Below are positions 26,337 through 39,082 of a stretch of DNA of 64,000 nucleotides, piece by piece. Below the pieces are notes generated by a model. That model had not been told where the DNA came from, did no database searches, and saw only the letters and a program-made list of their open reading frames with translations. The stretch covers positions 6,556,001-6,620,000 of the forward strand of contig JAJNNQ010000024.1 in assembly GCA_027886175.1 (NCBI GenBank), read 5' to 3'. Position 1 is the first letter of the stretch; each line of letters starts with the position of its first letter. This DNA comes from Phylloscopus collybita (lineage: Eukaryota > Chordata > Aves > Passeriformes > Phylloscopidae). The translations under genes and the position numbers were made by a program.

Positions 26337-27501
26337 TGATTAACATAATGAGAGCCCATGGGAAGGTTTTATGTAAATTTGTGTGCATAAGCTTTTTCCC
26401 TTTGTGAATCCAGAAACACAGAGCTGTTCTGACTTGAGGTGGCTTCTCCCAGACTGTTAACCACACTCCCTCTCCACCTACAGGACTCAGAAAGATTGGC
26501 TCAGCACCACCTAAATTACCTTTACACTAACAAAAAGTTTCTCCAATGGAAGAATCCCTTGCTTCACTGTTGGGACAAATCCTCTTGTGTCTCTTCCCAA
26601 TCATAAAAGGGAAAAAAACCTGCATGGATCCATGCACAACCTTCACAAATAACATTACATAAATCTGGCAGAAAGACATCTACTCATACAGTGTATAATT
26701 ATTCTTTCAGTAGTCCTCCAGATTTGTTTCTTCTCATCCATTTTATTCTCATTTTGTCATACATTCCTCATCACGGTTATTAGGCTTTAAGATACCCTTG
26801 ACAAATATATAAAGGGCAATATTCTTCACTGGCATCAAATTATGTTTAGGGTTTTTTGAGTTAGTAGGTAATGTACCAGTAAAAGAGTAATTAATTCCTG
26901 AAGGACTGAGCACAAAAACAAGCATACGTTTGTCTGAGAAAGTGAAAAGTTGGACTAAACAGAAAGTTTATGAATTATCATGCTGTCATCCAACTGGATC
27001 AGTAGCCTTTTTCAAGTTGTTTACTAAATGCCAGGCAAATTAGGACAGCCATGAATCACATGGTTCCAGAATTAACTGATGACTTTTGGAGAATTTTTTT
27101 CCTCATGAATTACAGCTTTTGGAAATGAGGATGTACAATAAACAGAATGCAAAATGCCTTGGATTCACAGATTCCATTGGCTTTTAATACCCTGCATCTT
27201 ATGCCTGTAAAGACATTTCCTGTGACTGGATGTGAAGCAGGCACATACTCAAAGTGGGCTATGTCACTATGGGCTACGTAAAAGTCACGTAGAACAGAGG
27301 AATGTCTTGTAAAACTTACCTGAGGAAATTCTTAACTATTAAGCACTAATTTTAGAACAACATTAGTGAAATCTGCCCAGAAAGTTTATTATGCCAGTTA
27401 TGGGGAGCCCAGTTCAAAGATGCTATTAAATAGCATACAATACCCTACAACCTGGGGAAAACACGTTTCTTTAAGGCATAATCCAACAAAGCAAGACAAA
27501 G

Positions 27502-27544
27502 AAAAAAAAAAAACAAAACCCAAAAAAAACCCCCCAAAAACCAA
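27502..27544 (+). repeat. A/C-rich low-complexity tract
   Basis: A12 followed by AAAACCC, A8, C6 and A5CC. Same class as the other A/C tracts in this intron. Confidence 0.85.
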
Positions 27545-28269
27545 GAAGTTTTGATGTTTGAGAATATATGGATAGTTTCTCAACTTAATGTCCTTACATA
27601 TTCTTCCATGTCAAAAATCTTATCGTAATATGAAGCAGAGGTGTCAAAGAAAAATATGTTTATGTGGTACTTTTTGCTCAGCTAGCAATAGATAGTATTG
27701 AAAAATCTGACCTTCTCTGAAACGGCTCTTATGTCATTTGTACCTCTGTGGGGTGGGTGCTCTGACATTGGAGATGAGGTTCAGTCTTGTACTCCAGGAT
27801 GGCAGAACTCCACAGCAGGCACTGAAAGTCTGTCAACATTATTTGTTTACGGGTCCAAGAAAGATAGGGGATGAGGAGACCCAAGGAGATGCACCTTGTC
27901 CAATTCCTGCTGCCATGGGAATCAAGCACTTTGAAAGAAAGTCAGGATGAATGAAGTCATAGAATTTAGATAGCTGAGTATCTGAAGTCATTGTCTCCCA
28001 TGCATTTATAAAATGTCTCTGCTAAATGTCTTTGCCACTAATTCAGAGAATTATCTTCCCCATTGAACTTGGAAAATAATTCTTCATCAGAGTCATACAG
28101 ACTTCTATTATGAAAGCAAAACCAAACAAGCTGGTGCCTTCAGATTCTTTGCAGAGCATATCTGTAAGATTTCTGTCCTTGTTCTTTGACGTCTCCAGTG
28201 GTGGTCATTTTTCACTGTGACATCCCCCTCTACCCCCCCATTAGAAACAGCACTCCAGCTGTCTTCCAC

Positions 28270-28400
28270 TGTTGGCTAAAACACCAATTACTTCAGCCTT
28301 TTCCTCATTGTTCACAAATAATTTCTTTATTTTTGTTATTCATCTAGTGTATTTCTTAACATTTTTGTTAAATTTCCCACAACTTGCTCATTTCATTTTG
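28270..28400 (-). repeat. Possible ancient CR1-like remnant
   Basis: ACTTCAGCCTTTTCCTCATT followed by weakly similar T-rich sequence resembles a recurrent antisense CR1 block (CAGCCTTTTCCTCATCCT). Only the first 20 bases are convincing; the rest is degenerate. Confidence 0.22.
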
Positions 28401-30324
28401 CAGCCAGTTTCATGCCCATTTTTCTGTTTCTTCCATATTGATATCTTCCATGATTTATGTTTATAGTAACATCTTGTTTTCGTGTTTTAGTGAGGTTTGA
28501 TGTCTTAGACTGTTAAAAAACCAACTTCACTGATTTATTACATGTGTCCTATCTTTTCTCTGCATTGGGATAAACTACCATTTTCCTTTCAATACAAGAT
28601 TTTGAGGAAATGGACTTCCCATGCTCATTTGTCCCTTCTATTATCTCCGCAACAGACTCTATCTACCACTTCCTTGAGGTTGAAGTGGTCTCATCTTTTC
28701 AGCCATTTTGCTGCATTCACTTCTTTCTTTCTGGGAAAAGTGAGTGCTCATGTTTCAGCAATTGATCACCCAATTTTCTTCCTTTGACTTCCTATTAAAG
28801 CAGCATCTCTGTAAGCGTAGCATCAAATTACATGCATTCTCCCACGTGTTACAGCTGAAACTTAGAAGAGAGTTCTCCCGTTTCAGATCTTTCTATTGAT
28901 GCTGGACACACAAATAATGAAAATGAACACTCCACAGGAAAGAAAATGAGGCCCTGAACCACACTTAGGAGATGAGACAATGCATTAAAAACATCAGTAC
29001 AACCATAACAGTGACACAGGTATGACCACATAACAAGCAGAAGAAAACAATTCGTGAAGGGCAGCAAACTTCAGCACAGCACACCAAGAGCATCGTCCTT
29101 CCAGAGTGGGAGCCCTCAGAAAATTGGAAGCTTCTGTGCTTTACACAAACCACTCTTTTATAAAGACATGGCAATTCCTGTCATTCTGCTCCTTTTCAGG
29201 AAATGCTCCCTTTGCAACCTCTAAGACCCATGAATACCTGTCTGTTTTCCATGGTCTAGCTTTCTCTTTCTGAAGTAAAAGGACTACTACAAAAATTCTT
29301 CTCTTCATTAAAATAATAGCAACTTCGCATTAAAAGTATTATTAAAGATTTAAAAATGTAATTTTAGGTTTGATGTCAGTTTATCACATGAAGGCCACAT
29401 TATTAAAGCATCTGTGTCCTGAGGAAGAATTTAGGTGATCTGACACGATCACAATCTTTACTTCTTGCAAGTTAGGCAGGTCACTACAACTGACTAATAA
29501 CAACACGTCCAGAAAGAAAAGATTTCATAACTATCTTAGTTTTCCTAACTGCACCTCATCATGTCAATATTTGCAGTGTGGTAAAAGAATATAATTTCCT
29601 CTCTTGTGCAATGAAAGCTTTCAAGGGACCACATAGGAACTTTCTGCCATTTCATTTACCACGAGAGATTTGTAGCTACCCAGAAGATGATAATCTGCAA
29701 AACCTTCTGCACACATCTTCCCTATTTAACAGTTATCTGATCAGCCACTGAATAAAAGAGTAAAATAACCTTTATATTTTGCTCGTAAAGAAATGAAGCA
29801 TTACTAGAAACATTTGAAAAGCTGCAACAGAAAAAACCCCAACAGATGGGGGTCAGGGAGGGGAGAGAGAACTTTTAGCTCATTTACTCTAGTTCTGGTG
29901 AGAAAACAACACCCCTAAATTAGGAATGCCTTAAACTATAAAAGGCTAACAAGGGTGATGCAATGCAATGCCTCTTTGTTATCAAGCAAGATTTCATCAA
30001 CAGAAATTCCAGTGCTGAGACATCTAGCTTGTTTTAAATGGTAGCACCCAAAATAACCAGTCTTAAAAGGTCATGTTTATTTTAAAATAACTTGCTTGCA
30101 TTTCACATTAAAGTTAATTTACTAACCTTAAAAAATTAAATGCAAATGTATACAAATAATTTAAGCATCCTGTCAAAGTTCACATACACACTGCTAGAGC
30201 AATGACAACACTCAAGGTCACACAAAATCTTTCTTAACCCGCACATCACCCTGTGGATTATTCTGTTAAATATAGACTGAACTGAAACGCTTGCACCCTC
30301 TCTTTAGCAATTTCTATTCCTGTT

Positions 30325-30370
30325 AAAAAAAAAAAACAAACAACAAACCAAAACAAAAAACCAATAAAAC
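30325..30370 (-). promoter_or_regulatory. Candidate intronic splicing element (U/G-rich in transcript)
   Basis: Plus strand is A12 followed by CAAACAACAAACC-type sequence, so the CADM2 transcript carries UUGGUUUU, UUUGUUGUUUG and a U12 run here. It lies 64-109 nt downstream of the stalk-exon donor, which is weak at +4/+5. U-rich and UG-rich sequences just downstream of weak donors are known binding sites for TIA1, CELF and ELAV-type regulators. The sequence and spacing are observed; a regulatory role is inferred. Similar A/C tracts occur elsewhere in the window, so it may be incidental. Confidence 0.3.
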
Positions 30371-30433
30371 CTCAAAATCTAATTTCCTATTTATCATGTG
30401 CTTCCCAGGCCATAACAAAGAAGGATACTGTAC

Positions 30434-30553
30434 CTCTGATGCTGGTGGCTGTTGCCGATGTGGTTGTGCTGGCTGTTAAGGCTACATTGGTTGTGACTGT
30501 TGCAGTGGTAAGGGAGGGGATGACAGTAGTGGGAAGCAAAGTGTTGAAAACAT
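30434..30553 (-). CDS. CADM2: CADM2 internal exon: Thr/Ser-rich extracellular stalk
   Basis: On the minus strand a U-rich tract and CAG acceptor (ending 30554) precede 120 nt ending at donor GTACAG (30433-30428). The first two bases complete the codon split from the Ig exon (giving Asp), then 39 codons follow, and one base remains. The peptide starts DVFNTLLPTTVIPSLTTATV. Of the 39 whole codons 14 are Thr and 4 Ser, typical of a mucin-like, O-glycosylated juxtamembrane stalk. It corresponds closely to the CADM2 stalk known in mammals (which has VPNTLLPTT at the start). Both boundaries are phase 1 and the length is divisible by three, so skipping it keeps the frame. CADM2 isoforms with and without this segment are known in mammals. 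The donor departs from consensus at +4 and +5. The following transmembrane exon is not found in 1-30433. Confidence 0.93.
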
Positions 30554-32155
30554 CTGGTGAGTGGAAAAAAAAAATAAAATAAAATCATATCATGCAAACA
30601 AAGGAGAACCATAATAGTGGTTTAATATGTAAATACAAGCATGTTGAAAATGGCTAAATTAAAACATGATTAACATAAATTATTACAGGTACAACAGAGT
30701 ACCTTTAAATTCTTGACATTTATCACTCTCGATTTTTATAGTCAATCTTTGAGTACACGGAATTTAAAACTCGGTTAAAATGACCACATTGCCACAGAAC
30801 AAGAGAGTGACAGTTTAAGTGACAAGAATCCATTTCTTTGCTGAGCCATTTTAAATGTCTCACGTAGTAGAAACCATATACAGATGAAACATGCTGTGTC
30901 AGAGTGGGAGATGAAAAAAAACAACACCATCATGCTAAAATAAACACACACATGTTAACGAGAAATGGCTGTATGTTAAAACACCCACTTTCAGACAGAC
31001 TCAATGAAGGGAAAAAGGGGAGAAAATGCTACTAACTATAAGAGCTGCTTTTTCCGGATTGCTTTTCTTCTTCCCACACATTTGCTTAAGACACAGTTGT
31101 CTGCTAAGATCCAGAGCAGAGTATATTTCAAAATCTTTACCCTAATTATCAGGCACAGTCATCTTTCAGTCATCCTTAATTGCTTACAATTTACTCTTAG
31201 TACACATCAGTATTTTTCTAAAACAGCTTCAAACTAAAAATCCAAAATGATAATAACATTACTGATAAAAAAGCGTGCATGCAAGTCAGAAAAAAATCAT
31301 ACAGAAAATGACAATAGCATCCTATAAAACCCTTCAGGTTTTGCTCAAGCAAGTGCAGGTATTGCCAGGATTAGGAGCATGACTGCTTCTCTGCAGAGGA
31401 ACCAACAATGCACCAATGGTGCAGAATGCTCCAGTACAGAGCAGAACATGACCAGATGTACACATAGAAAATAATTTGATTACACTGCCAAAAGCAATAA
31501 AGACCAATAAGACTTTGCTTATAAGGTGATTGCAGATTTTAAAGAACAAACAAACAAAAGCTCTGAAGAAAACTAGAGAAAAGCACTTCTGAGAAGACAT
31601 AAAAAGCATCTGACATTTTTCAGATTATTTATCTTGCAGGTTTGAAAGGGAAGGACTCGTTTCTCAGCAGCTGATGGTGAGTAACCCATTCCATACTGAT
31701 TTCACTGAAAATATTTCCGAAGGGTGCTATTCAGTGCAATAAAAGAGCAAAAAGTCTGACCCACAATCTGTCCTCCCTTGCTATGGAAAGAAATGCAATT
31801 GGTCCCTGAGTACTGTCAATTCTGACTGAAATCAATGGAAGCTGAAGCAGCTCAGGGCTTTTCAGTATTGGGTCCTACAGAACACACTTCAGACACAGGG
31901 TCCTTGAGTTCAGTATTGTATAATTACTCTCTTACGGCTTCAAAGTAGCAAGCTTACCTTATTTCCATGCTGGATGACGGATTATTTTCCAAGTTTAAAA
32001 GTCTCCTAGTTAGTTAATATCTATAAGCCACCTAATATTTTCTGTATTCCTTAGGTTTTGATAAAAAAACACCATCATGCTCTCTGGAACCTGTACTTTT
32101 GTGATGTTCTACTTCTGAAGCCATCAGAAAACAGTGTAAGATCCATCTTTCATCT

Positions 32156-32200
32156 GTACACTGATTTTTAATCTAATGTACACTGATATTTAATCTAATT
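32156..32200 (+). repeat. Tandem duplication, two 21-bp units
   Basis: TGTACACTGATTTTTAATCTAA is followed immediately by TGTACACTGATATTTAATCT and AA, differing at one base. A recent local slippage-type duplication inside the CADM2 intron. Confidence 0.85.
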
Positions 32201-33792
32201 CCCAGTATAAAATATTCTCAAGACAGAAAAATTAGAACAGGCTTTTTAAAACCCTCACAGTTGTAGCCATATTAATCACCAGGAATAATGATAATATTAC
32301 CTGGAGTGTGAGTACCACAATAATGCAATAGAACTGAGTATAACAAGAATTAGAAATAAATTAACATGTTAAAAAGATACATGTCACATGTACTGATCTA
32401 TGCAATTTCTTCTCATAAAGGGAAACTCCTTCCTTAATAAGTATCTGTTAAAAATTAAATCAAAAAGAAAAAAAACCCCACCTAATTCATAAGGAGAGCA
32501 AAACCTTGTTTATTAGGAAAGCTTTATACATCATTCTTGTACGTAAAGCTAATTAGTATGACTCATGGTTCCATTCATTATCTTTCTCAAACACCAATTA
32601 CTTAAGACTGCAATGACAAGTTATGTTTTTATGACAGTGCTATCCAATCTGCAAGCACGCTGTCTACCTATTTTACCAAATAACAGCTTACATGAGTCAT
32701 AGTGAACTTAGAACTTTCTGGTTTCTCTTCTAATCAAAGCATTTCAAACAAGATTTCTTATTTTAAGTGAAAGGCTACCTAGGAAGCATTCTAGCTAACA
32801 TGAGCTAGGATATGTCAGTGTTTTAATAGAGATGTGATCTCATCAGAGGATTCATTAAGAATAATGAAAACTTGTGCAGAAATTTGTTTCCTTATGAAAG
32901 TCATAAACTCTGATGCCAAACATCAAAATGGAAGCCTGGCAGAAACCTCAAAGAAAATATATCTTCTCAAAAGGGATGCAAAACCAAGGAATAGCATTTG
33001 GTTTCTTTCTTTGCAGAGCAAGGTGAACTTCACCATGTGAACAACTGCAGTGTGTCTGCTTTGCTCACAGCAGCACCAGGACTTGCTCCTAAAGACCCCA
33101 GCACAAGTAAGAAACCAGGAATCAGCAGCCTGAGGAGCATCACATGCCCAGGCAATGAAATTGGAAACATTTGGTTGGTACCACCTTAGGTTCAAGGCTC
33201 TGCCCAGTGGAATTACCTCATTAAGAACATGAGAGTGTTGCAACAGGAATGTGCAAAGTAACCAAGTAGCTCATGGCTCTCCCTTTTTGGAAGAGACAAC
33301 CCTTTTTGGAATGCCTGGACCATATCTCATCCTTAAATCCTACTCTGGACAGCCCAGATGCAAGCACAGCATTCTGAAATGATCCCCACATTGAAAAGAC
33401 TCGTGTGCATGATGCCTGCTGTGTCTGACAGAAAGGCTCCTATCAGTTCTTCCAGGATTGATGGGTTCTCATCAAAACTTTGCCTTTGCCTTGAAAAGGC
33501 TTTTGTATAGGAGAATACAGAATACGCAGTTCAAGAAATAAACTAGAAGTAACATCCAGTGCTTCTCAGACTCTTACCATGCATTGCAGATGTAGGAGGC
33601 AAATGGGTTTGGAAGTTCCCAAAAGCACACAGACTACAGATAAAAAAATTGATACTTAACAGCGCAGGCTTCTGTTTAAGCCAGACGGATCACTGTGCTT
33701 CACAGAGGGTGTGCTGCTCCATTTCATGCCAGAAAAGGGAAATACAACTTGACCTGTTTACCTGTTTCTAGTCCTGCAGGACTTTCGGTAAA

Positions 33793-33829
33793 TTTTTTTT
33801 TTTTTTTTAATTTTTTTTTTTTTTTTTTT
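33793..33829 (+). repeat. Paired poly(T) runs
   Basis: T16, AA, T19. In the CADM2 transcript this is poly(A) interrupted by UU. Confidence 0.9.
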
Positions 33830-36800
33830 AATGCATGGCAAACCTCTCATTTCAGTAGTGAGGCACATGTTGGCATCCAGAGCTCCCTCCTGGCAGCTCA
33901 GAACTCAGAACACGGTATCAAAGGGACAACGTAGATTTGTCCTCTTGAGCTTTCTATCAGGGAGGATCTTAACAGAATGGATTTACAGATTTCTGCCCAA
34001 GAAATCTGTGCTGGAGTGAAACTAAATTCCACTTCCTTGTCTTGCAGTTGCTGGATCTAGTTATACACAATGTTCAGTTGAAAATGAATTTTTGTTTATG
34101 CTTCTCATGCCACTAAATACCAAGGATGATTATGACCAAGAGACCTTGCAGAGCAGAATTTTTAATTCAAGTAGCCATACCCAAATCACTGCAAGAGACT
34201 GCTATTTCAATAATACTAAGGTATTAATCCTTAGCCTCCTGTGAAGCAGAAAATAGCTATATTTTGCAGATGGGGAACCAAAGAAGATAGAAAAGCCATG
34301 CTCAGGAGATCAAGAAGACAAGCAATAATTGTCTCCATTAATTTTGAAACCTCATTTCTAAACGGAATGTTTGTTGACAGGCAGATGTTCAGTCAAAAAT
34401 ACAATAATGTAATTAAGCTGGTATTAACGTCATCATCTTGCTAGCTTTGAAATGCAAACAACTCATGGAGAACTAATTGTTTCCATAAAAGCTGTTGGAA
34501 ATAGAAAAGGGGTTGACCTTCACACCAAGGGACTCCCATGGACTCTTTGTCACTTCTGTCCCACAGGTTATGCAGGTGAGGCTTGAACTGGGCATTCAGT
34601 GAGAGAGATGGGCTCCTGACCTCACTCCAGTGGCACAGGGAGGTTTGAGCTGAGCTGCAAAGGCTCAGCCAAGAACCCTCATTTCAGTGAGGACCTGACG
34701 TGATGTCAGAGCTGGGTGCTGCAGAGAGGAGACTGAGGAAGGCTCTGAAAAGGTGTTCCTCGTGGCACTGCTGCCTGTTAACATGCCACAGGCAGGAGCT
34801 GGGGAGAGCAGCCAGCACACAGCCTGAAGGCTGATTCCCAGTGGATGGTGGAAAGAGGAGGAACAGGCCAACTGGGCTTGGTGTGGAAGCTGCTCTTTAG
34901 CACAGGCACAGGTGAAAACTGCTTAGGAGTGGCAGGGCAGTGTTGTACCAGATCAGCTCAAAGCAGTGTTGAGCCCCACCTGCTCAAAATTTCCTGTTTG
35001 CTTCTCCTTCTTTCTTGAATTGATATCGCCTTCTCCTTGCTAAGGCAGAAGATATCCATCCATTTAAGTGCAGGGAGCCTGGGTAATTTAGTCTCCCTGC
35101 CAATTTGGCCCTGAGCATTTTTACTCTCCATTTCCAAAGAAATGAGAAATGGTTCTGTTTGGTTTAGCAGGCGTAAGTGAAAGATCGATCTGACCTATTG
35201 AAAATATTTGACTTTTTTGGTAAAAACACAACCGATATTTTGACATGACTGAGCACAAATCAGACAACAATAGCTGCAGCTGATAAAAATGTAAAGGCTT
35301 TTGTTTCAAGCCTGACAAAGGCTGACAGAAAAATTAAAGGACAGAGTGATAATGATGGATGGTCCTTGCTGTATTTTGACTGAGAATGAAAGAAATTTTA
35401 AGTGGTAAACTGAACTGAGTGATGACCTACCTGGGAAACAATCTCACTACTCTGTGAAAAATTTAATCAGTCTGTGGTATGTAGCACTAAATAATTTAGC
35501 AAGGTTTTAAATTCAAAGGGAGCTGCATTTACCTTGCACCAAGAAAATGGGATTGAACAAAAGGATCACTCAGCTTGAACATCATGTGCCAATAGCTCCT
35601 TAGCACTTAGACTGAATGATCATGAATGCTCATGGACACGAGGTCAAGGGGTTCTTTTAACTAATTGATTCAGATTTATGAAACTCTGAAATGGCAATTA
35701 TGTGCTTGACATTTTTGCTAGCAAATCAGATGCCATTAAAAATATCCCAACCCTTTTAACAAAAGCTCCATGTAGATCTGTATCTTTAGTTATACCAATA
35801 AAGTCTTCTAGTGGATGAGTTCATATTGCAAGATATACAGTCAGACTGAAATGACTAGAAACTTGGAACTGGAAAGAACAAATCAGGAACTGGAAAGAAA
35901 AATAGTTTTCTCTTATAAAAGCTTTCTATTTATAGCTTGCTAGTTCATTTGTGGTTTGTTTTTCATGTTTTTTCCCCCCTATTTCAAAAGCAATAGGTTT
36001 CAGTAGCAAATGAAGGAGGATGAAGTATTAAAAATTACAACACAAAAAGCCTGTTTCCTGCTATTCTCAAAGAGCCAAGCAAAAACTTGGAATCTGCACA
36101 TCCCTGCTGCAAATTCTGTCCTTAGAAAGTTAGGAATATAACTCAAAAGAATAAAGACCATTTTGATATTAGTATTTAGTACTGGCAGTATGGTGTCATC
36201 CCAAATCACTTGAAATGAGGGCCTGATATCACACTGTGGCACATTTTACAACACATGCCCTGACCAGAACTGCTTATGACAAAATAAAAAATGTGATGAA
36301 TATGAAAAAAACCAAGGTGTAATAGCAAGTTATTTCTGATTATGCCATCTCATTTGACACTGAAATATGAAGAAGAAGTTAGCTGCCCTAAATTGTCTAG
36401 AAAGAACTCCTGTAGTGAATATCTCATTTATTTTGTGCACCAGAGCAACAGCAGGGCTCACAAAGACCACAGGTGTGTGAAAGGCTGATTTCCCACAAGT
36501 AAAGCCAGGTCAGGCTCAGGACAGATGTGAGAGCTGCCAGCAAAGAAGCAGCTGTGCATCTCAGGCAGGTGAGGAGGAAGAAGCAGTGGGATGGATGTAC
36601 CTCAGTGTGGTAGGAAGACATGGCAAGGGAGGATAAGTTTGCAGGGCCAAGAGCAGTGACTGGCTCTGACCTCTCTCCTCCCTCAAGGTGCATCTGCCCA
36701 GATCCAGGTCAGCTCTCTCTCACAGCAGAGCTGTGGAGCCCTGGGCCAGGAAGGCAGGCGGGGGAATTTAGGGTATTTAGATAAAACCCACGTCTGCCAC

Positions 36801-36973
36801 CTTTTGTGAGCACCCTAACAAGCAGAATATGCTGAGCAGAGGCAGCACCCACCCTTCGCTTGCAGAGATCAGAATCTAGGATTCAGTAGACACTGGGACT
36901 ACATGCTTTATAATGCTCATGGGTACTTGCTAAAAATTCTGAGAGTATCAATAAACACAGAAAGGAAAAGTGT

Positions 36974-37019
36974 TCTTTTTTTGGTTTTGGTGTTTTTTGT
37001 TTTTTGGGGTTTTTTTTTT
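36974..37019 (+). repeat. T/G-rich low-complexity tract
   Basis: T7GG, TTTTGGTG, T6G, T6GGGG, T9. One of only two tracts of this class with T/G rather than A/C on the plus strand. Confidence 0.9.
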
Positions 37020-39011
37020 AATGGTTATTAAAACGCGACCTTTCTGCACAGCACCAGATGTTGCCACAAATTTGGCTTTGTCACCTGGAGACTGGAGCAG
37101 GCTGCTGCACTCACAGCTGGTGGAGCTGCACAGAGGGACTCCAGGAAACCCGAATCAAGCATTTCACATGAAAAGCTTCTAACATGAGCATTTGAGTACT
37201 GCACTGGTGGCCCATGGCTCTCAAAATGTCGGGTCTGCCCTTTGAAGCCCTCAGTGCTTACTTTAGGGAACGTTTTGCTCCCCACAGCACTCCACTGAAT
37301 CTGCTATCAGCAAAAGCACTCTGACTGCAGCTCCCTTGAAACAGAGAGAGAAGTTTGCAATGAAGGCCTGGAGATGCTGGAACACGCTCCCATTTCACCG
37401 CCCGTCACACTCATTGTTTGTCACCAGCCCAGCCATTTAAAAAGCTCCCTCTCTCTGCTCCCAGCGAAGCAGAAGGATAAAAGGTGACATAATGCACCCT
37501 CTCACAATATAGTTACCTATTGCTGCTCAGTTTTGGGGGGGAAGATTGTATTATCTGCAACATTTGGACTGTAGGAAGCTAACAGGCTGCAATGCCTTAT
37601 TTCTTAATTTCTATTTGTGCTAAAACCAGGTGGCACACAGAGATCTCCTAAAAAGGATAAATTTAACAAAACAATAACTTAACCAAGTAGTTACATATTG
37701 AAAATTATCCTAATGCAATTCTCAAGTAGGAAAATTATTTAATACTGAAAAATCCGTTTTCAAGCCCTCTAAGTTTTAGTTTATTAATGGTTATTAGTGC
37801 AAGATTACCTCTAAGGACAAATCAAACCAAGTATTCAACAGAAAGATTAAGCTTCAATGTTCTGGAGTTATATGAATGTAATGTGTATTTCAATTTACTC
37901 CAGAAGTACTGTAAAACCTAATTTTTTTCCCAAACTCAGCACAAATTTTGCCAGGAGTTAAAAAAGTCCTTTCCAATTCAATAGTAGTAATAATAACAAA
38001 GCCTACTGTTTTAAAGGAGTCAATCTGTGTTGTAAAAAAGCTCACCTTTCTGATTAAAGTAGCTACAAATACTGCACTGAAGCTTTTGCAACTTGCCTGA
38101 AAAAAACTAAGTAAAATTTGCAGGGCATGTAACAGGTTTATAAAAAGAATTTTGTAATTCAATATTTTAAATAAATAAGAAGAAAAAGTTTTAGAGCATT
38201 GTTTGAGAACAAGCCTCAAATGAAGACACCTTACTTATAAAAAGGCATACATATATTAATATAAATATAAATATATATGTCTTGATTTTGTTCATAGCTC
38301 TACATTAACAACTACAGAAACAGTAGTAAATGGGCCTCTGCCTTGAAGATCTGTAAGATCATTGTTTTGGGCAGGAGAGACCAAACTTTAGGAAGAAAAG
38401 AGAGAATTACTCCCATTTCACAACTGGGGAAATTAACACAGAAGAATTAAGTGGAATGTCTTATATTTTACAGACTTCTGAGCCTGACAGGGGAGTTCTG
38501 AACAGATCTCCTGAGGCTCATTTTAATCCTCTGCCAAAAAAAAAAAAAAATCAAAAGCACAAAAGAAAACAAAACCTCTCAAAATTGCATTTAAAAAAGG
38601 AGTTGTCTTTATACCTGCAGTGCCAATTTCACTGCATTCAGGACAAAATGTTACCACAAAAGCCACCAAACGTCTTGTATGAATAAAGCCAGGACAATTT
38701 TCCCCAGAAGCACACCGTTCTATCTCTATTAATATGGTGTTCTAGGCCCATTGCCACTGCTTAAAAATCACATTAGGGCTGTGATGTTCATTTTTATTCT
38801 TTTTAAGTAAGCAGACAAGCCATATTTTCTTGTTTTTCCAAGCCATAAAATAGGAGTATTCAAAATTAAATGAAATAAAGCACCGGCAGCTGGCCCTTGA
38901 AAACCTATAAGGAAAAGCTAATGCACAGTACAAATTCAGACACCAGCAGCCTTGAACAAAGACGACAGCTTTCTCAGAATGACACTTGACTCTTTCTATG
39001 CACACACACAC

Positions 39012-39082
39012 AAAAGAAAAGAAAAAGAAGAAAAAAAAAAGAAAAAAAATAGGAAAAAAAAATAGGAAAAAAAAAAAAAAAG
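39012..39082 (+). repeat. Purine-rich A/G tract
   Basis: AAAAGAAAAGAAAAAGAAG, then A-runs split by G, with a tandem AATAGGAAAAAAA unit (about 39048-39072). Two T bases interrupt an otherwise all-purine strand. Confidence 0.85.

Larger units (their letters stand above)
1..30433 (-). other. CADM2: CADM2 intron downstream of the stalk exon (partial)
   Basis: Follows the donor at 30433 in the transcript direction and runs off the left edge. I looked on the minus strand for the next CADM2 exon (conserved transmembrane segment with a short Arg-His-Lys juxtamembrane motif) and did not see it, so it probably lies left of the window. Contents are the separately listed CR1 fragments, A/C-rich tracts, homopolymers, the 12.2/13.7 kb duplication and a small CpG cluster. 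The rest is unannotated AT-rich sequence. Confidence 0.75.

Noticed and set aside
27955..27970. TCATAGAATTT resembling the CR1 terminal repeat
   Set aside because: Only about ten bases match, and the adjoining sequence does not continue as CR1.
1..30433. Search for the CADM2 transmembrane and cytoplasmic exons
   Set aside because: No minus-strand segment encoding the expected hydrophobic helix and basic juxtamembrane motif was seen, so they are assumed to lie left of the window. A six-frame translated alignment to CADM2 would settle this.
34520..34960. GC-richer patch that might be a promoter or exon
   Set aside because: CpG is sparse, no open frame resembles a known protein, and there are no consistent splice sites. 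Left as unannotated intron.
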